A stretch of DNA of 23,864 nt, taken from assembly GCF_020559915.1 (NCBI RefSeq), contig NZ_JAJCLZ010000028.1, forward strand, positions 1 through 23,864. The letters are read 5' to 3'. The stretch is from Ruminococcus sp. 210702-SL.1.03. GTDB lineage: Bacteria; Bacillota; Clostridia; Oscillospirales; Ruminococcaceae. The translations under genes and the position numbers were made by a program. The notes below the pieces were generated by a model. That model saw only the letters and a list, made by a program, of their open reading frames with translations. It was not told where the DNA came from and made no database searches. Shown here piece by piece: positions 1 through 7,916 of this stretch; the stretch's first letter is position 1; every line of letters starts with the position of its first letter.

Positions 1-1410
1 GCTTTTGAAAATGAGTATCAGAGCGTGAGGATATCGCTTTCTAAGGTTATGGAAAGTGATGAACTGTTCGGGATCTACGGCAAGGACTGCTATACAAGCA
101 TTCGTTTCGGGCTATTCGCCGCAGAAGATATTACTGCCGCTGACGGTTCTGCTATTCCTGCGGACGGACTGCTTTCAGAGGTTTCACTTGATGAGGATAT
201 GGCCGCAAAATTTGATGTACAGATACCTTTCGGCAGGTATTATGTCAAAGAAATTTCTACTGATGAACACTATGTTCTTAACGGTGAAAAGTATCTTGTG
301 AATTTTGAATATATGGGACAGGATATTCAGAATGTGGATATTGACTGCGGACAGTTTGTAAATCTTCTCAAGCGTGGCAGGATAGAGGGACATAAGACCG
401 ATGACAAGAGCGAACCCCTTGAAAATGCGGTGTTCGGGCTGTTTACTGCCGACTGCGTGAAGTTCAGCAGAGATACTGCAATAATGACTGCCGCCTCAGA
501 TGAGAATGGCTGTTTTGAGTTTACAGATGTTCCTTTCGGACAGTATATCGTTCGTGAGATAGAAAGTCCAAGGGGGTATATTCTTAGTGACAAGGAATAT
601 GCTGTCAGCATTGCAGAGGACGGGGAAGTTATTGAGATAACTGCGGAAAACAAACCTATTACTGTTGAGATCTCCAAACGTGATGTGTACGGAAACGAAC
701 TTGTGGGTGCTGAAATGGTGCTTGAAAATGCTGACGGTGAGACAGTTGATAAGTGGACTTCAGACGGCACAAATCACATCGTTTCAAAGCTTGGTGCAGG
801 TGAATATGTGCTTAAAGAAATTGCCGCACCCGACGGTTATATTATTGCGACAGACATTAAGTTCAACGTTGATGTTTACGGCAATGTTACCGTAGAAAAC
901 GTTGATTCAACAGCCGTTTCAGATAACGGCTATCCGCTTATCGTTATGGTGGATGATACCACTAAGGTTCGTATTTCAAAGCGGGACATTACAACAGGTG
1001 AGGAACTGCCTGGTGCAACGCTCCAAATCATTGACGAGGACGGAAATGTTGTTGAGGAATGGGTATCCACGGACGAGGCTCACTTCATCGAAGGAAAGCT
1101 GATCGCAGGCAAGGAGTACACGCTTCGTGAAACTATCGCTCCCGACGGTTACGAGATTGCAAATGAAATCAAGTTCACGGTAAACGCTGACGGCAGCGTG
1201 ACCGAAGTCGTTATGTATGACGAGCTTACACCTAAAACCACTACTCCGTATACAGGCGATAACCACAGTGATTTTGCGGCATTTGCACTTATGGGCGCTT
1301 CGCTCATAATCTTTCTTGTGCTGATCATTAGCAGAAAGAAAAATGATGACAAGGAGCCTGAAGATCATTCAGCTCTTTGCCCCGAATTTATTGAAATTGA
1401 TGAGGATTGA
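1..1410 (+). CDS. Cna-B/SpaA-type repeat surface protein, sortase substrate (5' partial)
   Basis: The frame is open from base 1, so the gene begins upstream. The GTG at 25 lies inside a Cna-B-like stretch and is unlikely to be the start. Four prealbumin-like Cna-B/SpaA domains can be read, each with the conserved end 'GxYxVxEI...P.GY' (PFGRYYVKEI, PFGQYIVREI, GAGEYVLKEI, AGKEYTLRET). ISKRD at the start of the last two gives the Lys, and the Glu of the KEI/RET strand is present, as expected for intramolecular isopeptide bonds. The C-terminus has a sorting-signal layout: TPYTGD (1243-1260), a hydrophobic segment, then RKK. It is followed by an acidic tail that is longer than usual. The sortase gene starts 3 bases downstream, so this is probably its substrate: a wall-anchored adhesin or mating-contact protein of the element. 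The true length cannot be known from this window. Confidence 0.85.
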   Translation, partial: AFENEYQSVRISLSKVMESDELFGIYGKDCYTSIRFGLFAAEDITAADGSAIPADGLLSEVSLDEDMAAKFDVQIPFGRYYVKEISTDEHYVLNGEKYLVNFEYMGQDIQNVDIDCGQFVNLLKRGRIEGHKTDDKSEPLENAVFGLFTADCVKFSRDTAIMTAASDENGCFEFTDVPFGQYIVREIESPRGYILSDKEYAVSIAEDGEVIEITAENKPITVEISKRDVYGNELVGAEMVLENADGETVDKWTSDGTNHIVSKLGAGEYVLKEIAAPDGYIIATDIKFNVDVYGNVTVENVDSTAVSDNGYPLIVMVDDTTKVRISKRDITTGEELPGATLQIIDEDGNVVEEWVSTDEAHFIEGKLIAGKEYTLRETIAPDGYEIANEIKFTVNADGSVTEVVMYDELTPKTTTPYTGDNHSDFAAFALMGASLIIFLVLIISRKKNDDKEPEDHSALCPEFIEIDED

Positions 1411-1413
1411 TCT

Positions 1414-2205
1414 ATGACTAAGAAAACCAAAGCTATTCGCACTATTGCGGCTGTGACCGCAGCCGCCCTCCTCGGAGGGGGAATTTATCTTCTGGTGAAA
1501 AACGACGTGGCTCAGAAAATCAATTGGCAGGATATTCTGATCTATGCTCCTACCCCGATAGCGAGAGAAACGCTTGATGAGGCAGTCAACAATAGTTCTG
1601 ACAAGCCATCGGCGGACAGAGTTCCCGAAGATACAAAAAAGGAGCTTACAGCACAGGTACGGCAGCTTTCCAACGAGCATAGTGACTCCGTGGCCTGGCT
1701 GTATATCCCCGGTACAAATATCGATTACCCGGTCATGCAGTCGGAAGATAATGAATATTACGCTCACAGGGCGGCGGACGGAAGCTATCTCTATGCAGGC
1801 TCGCTGTTTATGGACTACCGCTGTTCAAGTGATTTTTCGGACTTCAACAGCGTTATTTATGGTCACAATATGGGCAATGGAACGATGTTTGCAGATATTC
1901 CGAATTACGAAAACGAGGAATATTTCATGGAACACAGCTACGGCTGGCTGACTACCGATGACAATGTTCGGTTGATAGATTTCTTTGCGGTTGCAAGAAC
2001 TACAGACACAAGCGGACTTTATCTTGCTGATCCGACCTTTGAAGAGTGGGATTTACAGCTCAGAAACTGCGCGAGTATTTACAAGGAGATCGGCATTTCC
2101 GAAGAAGATAACCTGATAACGCTGTCAACTTGTACTTCTGCAGAGGGTAACAGCCGCACAATTCTGGTAGGGAAAATTATCGAAAACAGAGAGGATGATG
2201 TGTAA
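1414..2205 (+). CDS. srtB: Class B sortase
   Basis: This 263-residue membrane-anchored transpeptidase would attach the upstream Cna-B protein to peptidoglycan. It has an N-terminal signal anchor (about residues 7-28) and an extracellular sortase domain starting near VAWLYIPGTNIDYPV. The catalytic triad is visible: His151 in VIYGHNM, Cys240 in TLSTCTS and Arg248 in NSRTILVGK. The long segment between the His and Cys strands and the SLFMDYR motif fit class B. The ATG lies 3 bases after the surface-protein stop. The stop codon shares one base (TAATG) with the next gene, so translation is coupled. Sortase B enzymes typically use NPQTN-like signals. The neighbour carries TPYTG, so specificity here may differ. 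Confidence 0.92.
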   Translation: MTKKTKAIRTIAAVTAAALLGGGIYLLVKNDVAQKINWQDILIYAPTPIARETLDEAVNNSSDKPSADRVPEDTKKELTAQVRQLSNEHSDSVAWLYIPGTNIDYPVMQSEDNEYYAHRAADGSYLYAGSLFMDYRCSSDFSDFNSVIYGHNMGNGTMFADIPNYENEEYFMEHSYGWLTTDDNVRLIDFFAVARTTDTSGLYLADPTFEEWDLQLRNCASIYKEIGISEEDNLITLSTCTSAEGNSRTILVGKIIENREDDV

Positions 2206-2534
2206 TGAGATCAAAAAAGAAAATCATTGCGGCGGCAGTAAGCGCATTTTGTTTTGTGCAGATGATGTCAATAACCGCTTATGCTTCGGGCGATGTTGCG
2301 GGGGCGGTGACAAGCACTTGGACTACAGCAAGAGCACAGGTCGTTTCAGTCGTAAACAATGTGGTGTTTCCCGTGATAGACGTTATACTTGCAGTTCTGC
2401 TGTTTGTGAAGATAACACTCGCATACCTCGATTATCGCAAACACGGTCAGCTTGAATGGACGCCGATCGCTATCATTTTCGGCTGTTTGATCTTTTCCCT
2501 GACCTGTCCGCTGTACATCTGGAGCATAATCTGA
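2205..2534 (+). CDS. Small membrane protein, VirB2/TrbC-like pilin candidate of clostridial ICEs
   Basis: The 109-residue product has a cleavable-looking signal peptide (MRSKKK, a hydrophobic core, then ITAYASG with an AxA-type site). Two hydrophobic helices follow: VVFPVIDVILAVLLFVKI and the C-terminal IAIIFGCLIFSLTCPLYI, separated by a short basic loop LDYRKHG. Size, signal peptide and two helices match the VirB2/TrbC pilin layout. From memory it also resembles the small DUF3852-type proteins of Tn1549-like elements. I cannot verify either by search. Its ATG overlaps the sortase stop by one base, and the next gene follows 11 bases after its own stop, so it belongs to the transfer operon. 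Confidence 0.6.
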   Translation: MRSKKKIIAAAVSAFCFVQMMSITAYASGDVAGAVTSTWTTARAQVVSVVNNVVFPVIDVILAVLLFVKITLAYLDYRKHGQLEWTPIAIIFGCLIFSLTCPLYIWSII

Positions 2535-2545
2535 TAGGGGGGAAA

Positions 2546-3265
2546 ATGAATATGAAAGCAAAAGCATTGACTGCAATTTTAGCAGCGTTTATGCTGACAA
2601 TGACAGCTTGCGGAACGATCAGTCCGCCGATCCAGAATGCTGTTACGGAAACAACTACTACAACCACAGCCGAGTCCATACACGACTCGGCTGCCTCTTC
2701 AGGGGCTGAAAGCAGTTTAGAGGATGAAAAGATAAAGACGGACACCTTTATTGCCGAATTTTTCGATTCCGATATATCCTTTGTGGATACAAGTGAATTG
2801 GTAGCGGAAGCTATGAAAGGCTGTTCTTTTGATAATGAAATCGATGATTCAAATGGTGTGCAGAAGATAACGCTTAAAGGCACAAACGGAGGTGGTTCTG
2901 TTGAGGTGATGTGTATTGATCTGAGTAAAAGCGGTCTTTCTTACGATATGGAATATATCCTTGAAAATTTAGGGGATCATTACTTCAGGCAGACTGCTGC
3001 TCAGATGAACGGTATCACAGCGGACGATTTTGTGTCCGATTACAGAATGACAAGCAGCGTTGTATCAAAGGGAAAATATCAGCGTTATGCGTCAGTCCAG
3101 AAAACTGATGGAATGGCGTCGCAGTTTGGATACACTGAGACCTACGCTGTTCTTAGTGAAAACAAGCTGACCGTTGCGTCGGGTGCTTTTCTCAGTTCGG
3201 ATATGATGGAGAGGCAGAGTTTTTCGCAGCTGATGAGTAAGTTTGCGGAGAATGTCAAGTATTAA
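2546..3265 (+). CDS. Predicted lipoprotein of unknown function
   Basis: The start is ATG at 2546 or, better spaced from the AGGGGGG ribosome site (2536-2542), ATG at 2552. An upstream extension would run back into the previous gene. The N-terminus is a lipoprotein signal: basic start, hydrophobic core, then LTMTAC with the lipid-modified Cys at residue 22. A Thr/Ser-rich linker (TETTTTTTAES) follows, typical of a surface tether. The rest (about 170 residues) is a soluble domain that I do not recognise, ending FSQLMSKFAENVKY. It sits between the pilin-like and primase-like genes. Small lipoproteins are common in this position and may act in mating-channel assembly or surface exclusion. That role is inference from position only. 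Confidence 0.8.
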   Translation: MNMKAKALTAILAAFMLTMTACGTISPPIQNAVTETTTTTTAESIHDSAASSGAESSLEDEKIKTDTFIAEFFDSDISFVDTSELVAEAMKGCSFDNEIDDSNGVQKITLKGTNGGGSVEVMCIDLSKSGLSYDMEYILENLGDHYFRQTAAQMNGITADDFVSDYRMTSSVVSKGKYQRYASVQKTDGMASQFGYTETYAVLSENKLTVASGAFLSSDMMERQSFSQLMSKFAENVKY

Positions 3266-3277
3266 GGCGGTGATAAA

Positions 3278-4693
3278 GTGCCATATATCCCATTTACAGA
3301 CGAACAAAAAGTCCTTGCCAACAGCGTAGACCTTGAGCAGTTTCTCAGAATGCGAGGAGAAAAGCTTGAACGTGTTGGCAGAGAGCATAAGCTCATTTAC
3401 TGTGACAGCTCCGGCAGGCACGACAGTATAACTATCCGTGGATCAAAATGGTTCGACCATAAAAATCAGACAGGCGGCGGAGCAATAAAGTTTATGCAGG
3501 AGTTTTATGGTATGGACTTTCAGACTGCGGTTCAGGAACTGCTTGGTCGGAGCATATCTCCGCTGTCTAACAGCCCACCGAAAGCGGATAAACAAGAGCA
3601 AAAAACAAGAGAATTTAAACTTCCAGAACCGAACAGCGATATGCACAGGGTATACGCCTACCTCATAAAACAGCGGTTTATCTCGGCTGACATCATCACA
3701 CACTTTGCCAAACAGCATACCCTCTATGAGGATAAAACCCACCACAACGCAGTATTTGTCGGACTTAATGAAAATGGCGAGCCTAAGCAGGCACATAAGC
3801 GGTCAACAAACAGCGTTGGAGGTACGTTTCGTATCACTTGCGGCGGTTCTGATACCCGTTACAGCTTTGCACATTTCGGAGAAAATGAACGACTTTATGT
3901 ATTTGAAGCTCCCATAGATATGCTGAGTTTTCTTACGCTTTATCCGAAAGATTGGCAGAAACACAGCTACATCGCTATGAACGGAGTTTATGAAAATGCT
4001 GTTTTGACGGCTTTAAAAAACCATTCTAACCTGTCAGAAGTCATTCTCTGCGTTGATAATGACGAGGGCGGTATCGAGGCTGTTGACCGTTTAAAGGATA
4101 TTCTAAATGAGAACGGATATTCAAACGTAAAACGCCTTGCGCCTCCGTACAAAGATTGGAACGAGGTACTAAAAGCAAAGAATGGCGTTTATGCTCTTCC
4201 TGCTGTCCCTAACCAACATAAAGAAGAATATCATCGTCAGTCGAAAAATTTGCAGTATCTCAAATGCCGTCCGGATAAGCTGACGTCTCAGATCTATGCC
4301 ACCTTCAAGAACGAACAATACAAATATCTCGCTGAGTATGCGCTGGCTGGCTCGGCATTTTTCATGCCCAAAAGTGAGCGAATTAACAGCGAATGTAAAG
4401 CATTTGAAAGGCTCCAACACAAACTCAAGGGTAGTTACAAGCCTTACACCGACAAGGGCAAAAAATCACAGAAACAGAGGAATTTGCAGGAGTGTGTTCA
4501 GACAGTGCTAAAGGACTTGCGACAGACCGCCCGTACCCGTGAGCAGTCGGTAAATACGGCAAAATTGCTGTATCAGCTCGCCGACAGCGCTGTAAGACTG
4601 TCTGTTGAGGAAACTTTAAATGCTCCTATGCAAGAGAATATTGAATCAGAAGATATAGTTTCAGAACCCGAACCTTGTATGGAATTCAGCTGA
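3278..4693 (+). CDS. DUF3991/TOPRIM domain primase-like protein
   Basis: The gene starts at GTG 3278 after a good ribosome site (AAGGCGGTGA, 3264-3273). The N-terminal part (residues 1-110) resembles the degenerate zinc-finger/DUF3991 module of clostridial mobile elements, with KWFDHKNQTGGGAIKF. A Toprim_2-like domain follows: the conserved Glu is Glu210 in YVFEAPIDML, and the acidic motif is Asp260-Asn-Asp262 in LCVDNDEGG. The C-terminal 130 residues are charged and helical and are not recognised. TOPRIM proteins of this type are thought to prime or process the transferred single strand in the recipient, but no activity has been shown that I can name. A full primase catalytic core is not obvious, so 'primase-like' is as far as the sequence goes. 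Confidence 0.8.
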   Translation: MPYIPFTDEQKVLANSVDLEQFLRMRGEKLERVGREHKLIYCDSSGRHDSITIRGSKWFDHKNQTGGGAIKFMQEFYGMDFQTAVQELLGRSISPLSNSPPKADKQEQKTREFKLPEPNSDMHRVYAYLIKQRFISADIITHFAKQHTLYEDKTHHNAVFVGLNENGEPKQAHKRSTNSVGGTFRITCGGSDTRYSFAHFGENERLYVFEAPIDMLSFLTLYPKDWQKHSYIAMNGVYENAVLTALKNHSNLSEVILCVDNDEGGIEAVDRLKDILNENGYSNVKRLAPPYKDWNEVLKAKNGVYALPAVPNQHKEEYHRQSKNLQYLKCRPDKLTSQIYATFKNEQYKYLAEYALAGSAFFMPKSERINSECKAFERLQHKLKGSYKPYTDKGKKSQKQRNLQECVQTVLKDLRQTARTREQSVNTAKLLYQLADSAVRLSVEETLNAPMQENIESEDIVSEPEPCMEFS

Positions 4694-4721
4694 TCAAGTT
4701 TTTTGGTTTTGTAAAGCAAAA

Positions 4722-4740
4722 TTGAGGACATTGTCCTCAA
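4722..4740. repeat. Perfect inverted repeat, possible operator
   Basis: TTGAGGACA, one T, then TGTCCTCAA: nine paired bases per arm around a single base. The tight spacing favours a protein-binding dyad over a strong RNA hairpin, although an eight-pair stem with an ATT loop is possible. It lies in the 163-base gap between the primase-like gene and virD4. Confidence 0.5.
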
Positions 4741-4752
4741 AGAAAAACTTGC

Positions 4753-4778
4753 AGCAATAGCCGTTTGCGGCTATTGCT
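4753..4778 (+). other. 11-bp perfect hairpin in the gap before virD4
   Basis: The arms AGCAATAGCCG and CGGCTATTGCT pair fully around a TTTG loop. No T-run follows (the next bases are ATACCCTCC), so it is not a standard intrinsic terminator. It could be a processing site, a partial terminator or a transcript-stabilising stem separating two parts of the transfer operon. Confidence 0.5.
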
Positions 4779-4844
4779 ATACCCTCCGCCTCACAGCGCA
4801 ATACCTTGAAGATAACAAACTAACTATCTTATTAAATACAAAAG

Positions 4845-4858
4845 ATAGAATATTCTAT
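4845..4858. repeat. 14-bp perfect palindrome overlapping the virD4 ATG
   Basis: ATAGAA followed by TATTCTAT forms a perfect 14-base palindrome that includes the first two bases of the ATG at 4857. It may be a repressor site, or chance in AT-rich DNA. It also leaves ATG 4857 without a normal ribosome site. Confidence 0.35.
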
Positions 4859-6629
4859 GATTGGAAGTGAAAAATTGAATGAAAAACAAATGATTTTAAT
4901 AGGCGTGCTTGCAGTGATTTTTGTTGCATTTTTAGTAGTTGTAAATCTGCTTGACAACAAGTCGCTTAACGGAATTAAGGCGAAAAAGGTCGGCAACGGA
5001 CAGCACGGAACTGCAAGGTGGGCGACGAAAACGGAGATAAAGAGAACTTTTATCCCTCTGCCATTCGAGCCTGAACTCTGGCGGCAGGGTAAGAATCTGC
5101 CGACTGTACAAGGCACAGTTGTTGGTTGCAGAGGTTCAGGGAAGAAAACCATAGCTCTTGTGGATGACGGAGATGTTCATACTCTTATGATAGGAGCGGC
5201 AGGAGTCGGCAAGACTGCATACTTTTTGTATCCGAACATAGAGCTTGCCTGTGCTTCGGGAATGTCATTTATCTCAACTGATACAAAAGGCGACGTTGCA
5301 CGAAACTACGGAACTATCGCCAAAAAGTATTATGACTACAATGTTTCTGTGCTTGATCTGCGTAACCCTACACGCTCAGACGAAAACAATATCCTGCACC
5401 TTGTAAACAAGTATATGGATATTTATCTGTCCGATAAAAACAATCTTTCAGCGAAAGCAAAGGCTGAGAAATATGCTAAGATCACAGCAAAAACAATTAT
5501 CAATATCGGCGACGGTGACATCCACAACTACGGACAAAACGCTTTTTTCTACGATGCGGCTGAGGGTCTGCTCGCCTCGGTCATACTGCTTTTAGCGGAG
5601 TTTGGCGATAAAAATGAACGGCATATAGTTTCCGTTTTCAAGCTTATTCAGGACTTGCTCGCTAAGTATCAGCCAGACCCGAAAGTAAAACCTAAAATGT
5701 ATTTTTCAAAGCTTATGGACAAACTTCCAAGCGAACACAAAGCAAAATGGCTTGCAGGAGCGGCTCTGAATGCGTCTGACCAGTCTATGCTGTCGGTAAT
5801 GTCGACTGCACTTTCAAGGCTCAACAGTTTTCTAGATTCTGAACTTGAACAAATGCTGTGTTTTGGAACGGCGATAGACGCTGAGAAGTTCTGCAATGAA
5901 AAGTCTGCTATCTTTATCGTTCTTCCCGAAGAAGATACAAGCAAGTACTTTATGGTCAGCCTGCTTATCCAACAGTTATATCGTGAGATATTAGTCATTG
6001 CAGACGAAAACGGCGGCAAGCTTAAAAACAGAGTTATGTTCTACTGCGACGAGTTTGGAACTTTTCCTAAGATAGAGGGCGCTGAATCTATGTTCTCCGC
6101 AGGACGTTCAAGAAAAATATCCATTGTGGCGATAATACAGTCCTTGGCACAGCTTGAGCAGAACTATGGCAAACAGGGTATGGAGATAATAACCGACAAC
6201 ACTCAGCTTACTGTGTTCGGCGGATTTGCACCAAACAGCCAGAGTGCAGAGGTGCTTTCAAAAGCTTTGGGCGAACAGACTGTATTGAGCGGTTCTATAT
6301 CAAACGGCAGGGATAAAAGCCAGTCATTGCAGATGATAGGCAGACCGCTTATGACTGTGGACGAGCTGAAATCTATGCCGAAAGGACAGTTTATCGTTAT
6401 GAAAACAGGAACACACCCGATGATTAGCAAGCTGAAGCTGTTCTTCAAATGGGGGATAAAATTTGAAGAAGAATACAAACTTCCCGATAAGACCGCTCGT
6501 GCCGTTTCATACAAAGAGCGTGATGAACTTATCCGTGACGTTGAAGTGAAATATCCGCAGAAGGAAAAAGAGAGCACGTTAGAATATGAGGAGCTGACGG
6601 CAAAGAAAAAGACAACTGTTAAAACGTAA
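4857..6629 (+). CDS. virD4: VirD4/TraG-family type IV coupling protein
   Basis: This 590-residue ATPase links the relaxosome to the mating channel. One N-terminal membrane helix (about residues 12-31, ILIGVLAVIFVAFLVVVNLL) is followed by a cytoplasmic VirD4 domain. Walker A is GAAGVGKT (residues 113-120), the FISTDTKGD strand follows, and Walker B is MFYCDEFGTF with Asp398-Glu399. Downstream come the RSRKISIVAIIQSLAQLE and TDNTQLTVFGG motifs typical of coupling proteins. ATG 4857 gives the longest frame but has no clear ribosome site. TTG 4875, four bases after GGAAGTGA, and ATG 4890 are alternatives. The helical all-alpha region is intact and the length is normal for short clostridial TraG proteins. 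Confidence 0.93.
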   Translation: MIGSEKLNEKQMILIGVLAVIFVAFLVVVNLLDNKSLNGIKAKKVGNGQHGTARWATKTEIKRTFIPLPFEPELWRQGKNLPTVQGTVVGCRGSGKKTIALVDDGDVHTLMIGAAGVGKTAYFLYPNIELACASGMSFISTDTKGDVARNYGTIAKKYYDYNVSVLDLRNPTRSDENNILHLVNKYMDIYLSDKNNLSAKAKAEKYAKITAKTIINIGDGDIHNYGQNAFFYDAAEGLLASVILLLAEFGDKNERHIVSVFKLIQDLLAKYQPDPKVKPKMYFSKLMDKLPSEHKAKWLAGAALNASDQSMLSVMSTALSRLNSFLDSELEQMLCFGTAIDAEKFCNEKSAIFIVLPEEDTSKYFMVSLLIQQLYREILVIADENGGKLKNRVMFYCDEFGTFPKIEGAESMFSAGRSRKISIVAIIQSLAQLEQNYGKQGMEIITDNTQLTVFGGFAPNSQSAEVLSKALGEQTVLSGSISNGRDKSQSLQMIGRPLMTVDELKSMPKGQFIVMKTGTHPMISKLKLFFKWGIKFEEEYKLPDKTARAVSYKERDELIRDVEVKYPQKEKESTLEYEELTAKKKTTVKT

Positions 6630-6645
6630 AAGGAGCTGATGCATA

Positions 6646-6936
6646 TTGATATTTCCAAGAAGGATCTACGACTTAGGGCTAAGCCACAAGGCTGTGGCTG
6701 TGTACTGCTATCTGGCAAACCGTGCGGACAAAAACGGAGAATGTTTTCCCTCTGTACGCAGGATAGCAGAAGATCTGAGTATACACAAAAGCACGGTGTA
6801 TCGTGCATTTACGGAACTTGAAAACCGTGGATTGTTAGAACGGATACCTCGCTATCATATCCAAGGCGGACGCCGCAGCTCGCTGTACAAGATAAAGGGA
6901 GAGATAACAAAGGCAGGAGGTGGTGTGGATGTTTGA
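6646..6936 (+). CDS. Small winged helix-turn-helix DNA-binding protein
   Basis: The protein has 96 residues with a TTG start nine bases after AGGAGC (6631-6636). The ATG at 6639 is in a different frame, and that frame does not give a sensible protein. It has an HTH_36/replication-initiator-like fold: YDLGLSHKAVAVYCYLANRAD, then SVRRIAEDLSIHKSTVYRAF as the recognition helix pair, ENRGLLERI and a basic wing (YHIQGGRRSSLYKI). It lies 16 bases after virD4 and its 3' end overlaps trbL by 8 bases, so it is co-transcribed with transfer genes. It may regulate the operon or act at an origin. Nothing in the sequence decides between these. Confidence 0.82.
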   Translation: MIFPRRIYDLGLSHKAVAVYCYLANRADKNGECFPSVRRIAEDLSIHKSTVYRAFTELENRGLLERIPRYHIQGGRRSSLYKIKGEITKAGGGVDV

Positions 6937-7855
6937 TTGGATCTCAGACGCTATTGACTGGATAAGCGACGGTATCTCATCGCTTTGGGACAACACAGTT
7001 GGTGCTGCCGCCGATGCGATAAGCGACGCTATTTGGGATATTATGTTTGAATGGATATTCAATAAGGTGTATGGTCTGATAGCGGAATTATTCACATTTA
7101 TTAACGAGACTGCAACGGATATTTTCGCTTTGTCCTGGGTACAGGTGTTCGTTGGACTGTTTGGCAGTTTTGCGTGGATGCTTTTTGTCTGCGGACTTAT
7201 CGTAGCTGTGTTCGATACGGCTGTCGCTTATGAATCGGGGCAGGCAAACATCAAGAACACCTGCATAAATGTACTGAAAGGTTTTATGGCAGCAAGTCTT
7301 GTGACGGTCGTTCCGCAAAGGCTTTATTCATTCTGCGTCAATATGCAGGGTACCTTTGCAACTGAACTGCTTGGAAATTTCATATCCGGAACGAGCGACA
7401 CGATGGCGGACACCGGACTTGCGGTCATATTTGCCCTTGCTTCAGATATTTCGCTGTTCAGTCTATTTTTTATGATCTTATTCGGTTACTGCACGGTGAA
7501 AGTTGTGTTTGCAAACATCAAACGAGGCGGCATAATGCTTTGCCAGATAGCTGTTGGGAGCTTGTATATGTTCGGAGTTCCGAGGGGCTACACCGACGGC
7601 TTTTACAGCTGGTGCAAGCAGGTCATAGCAACCTGCCTGACGGCTTTCTTGCAGACAACGATCTTGTATATCGGACTTCTGACTTACACTCAGCACCCAT
7701 TGCTTGCGGTAGGGATATGTCTGTCGGCTAACGAAGTGCCGAGGATAGCTCAGATGTACGGGCTTGATACCAGCGTTAGAGTCAATATGATGAGTGTTAG
7801 TCATACTGTTTCTATGGGGGCTAAGGCGGTGAATATGATCAAGGGAAAAGCTTGA
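6929..7855 (+). CDS. TrbL/VirB6-like polytopic membrane protein
   Basis: The start is ATG 6929, eight bases after a perfect AGGAGG (6915-6920). The upstream GTG codons sit on top of the ribosome site. The 308-residue product begins with an amphipathic Trp/Asp-rich segment (FDWISDAIDWISDGISSLW) followed by about six hydrophobic helices, for example VFVGLFGSFAWMLFVCGLIV and FALASDISLFSLFFMILFGY. The layout matches the TrbL/DUF6045-type inner-membrane channel component of clostridial conjugation systems, equivalent to VirB6. It ends with a conserved-looking MSVSHTVSMGAKAV stretch. Its stop codon is embedded in the -35 box of the promoter at 7852. Confidence 0.85.
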   Translation: MFDWISDAIDWISDGISSLWDNTVGAAADAISDAIWDIMFEWIFNKVYGLIAELFTFINETATDIFALSWVQVFVGLFGSFAWMLFVCGLIVAVFDTAVAYESGQANIKNTCINVLKGFMAASLVTVVPQRLYSFCVNMQGTFATELLGNFISGTSDTMADTGLAVIFALASDISLFSLFFMILFGYCTVKVVFANIKRGGIMLCQIAVGSLYMFGVPRGYTDGFYSWCKQVIATCLTAFLQTTILYIGLLTYTQHPLLAVGICLSANEVPRIAQMYGLDTSVRVNMMSVSHTVSMGAKAVNMIKGKA

Positions 7856-7880
7856 TTTTACGTTAAACGTATGATATAAT
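7852..7880 (+). promoter_or_regulatory. Strong sigma-70/SigA-type promoter with extended -10
   Basis: TTGATT (7852-7857), a 17-base spacer, then TATAAT (7875-7880) preceded by TGA (extended -10 TGnTATAAT). The -35 overlaps the trbL stop. It points into the frameshifted gene that begins about 37 bases downstream. Confidence 0.75.
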
Positions 7881-7916
7881 GACATTATTATTTCAAAACA
7901 AAAAGTGGTGTACACT

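Noticed and set aside
327..770. 147-codon minus-strand frame under the Cna-B gene
   Set aside because: Antisense of repeated Cna-B codons, Ser/Thr-rich, with no start signals.
2195..2455. Frame starting inside the sortase 3' end
   Set aside because: The frame at 2205 has a signal peptide and two membrane helices and explains the same DNA better.
4753..4778. Standard intrinsic terminator before virD4
   Set aside because: The stem is strong, but no T-run follows on either strand at the right place, so it is listed as a hairpin of unknown role.
6203..6808. 201-codon minus-strand frame under virD4 and the HTH gene
   Set aside because: Antisense shadow, Ser/Cys/Phe-rich, with no ribosome site; the plus strand encodes clear protein motifs.
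6639..6821. ATG-started frame closer to the ribosome site than the HTH gene's TTG
   Set aside because: Its translation (Gly/Arg/Cys-rich) lacks a fold, while the TTG frame gives a clean winged HTH. The ATG may simply overlap by chance.
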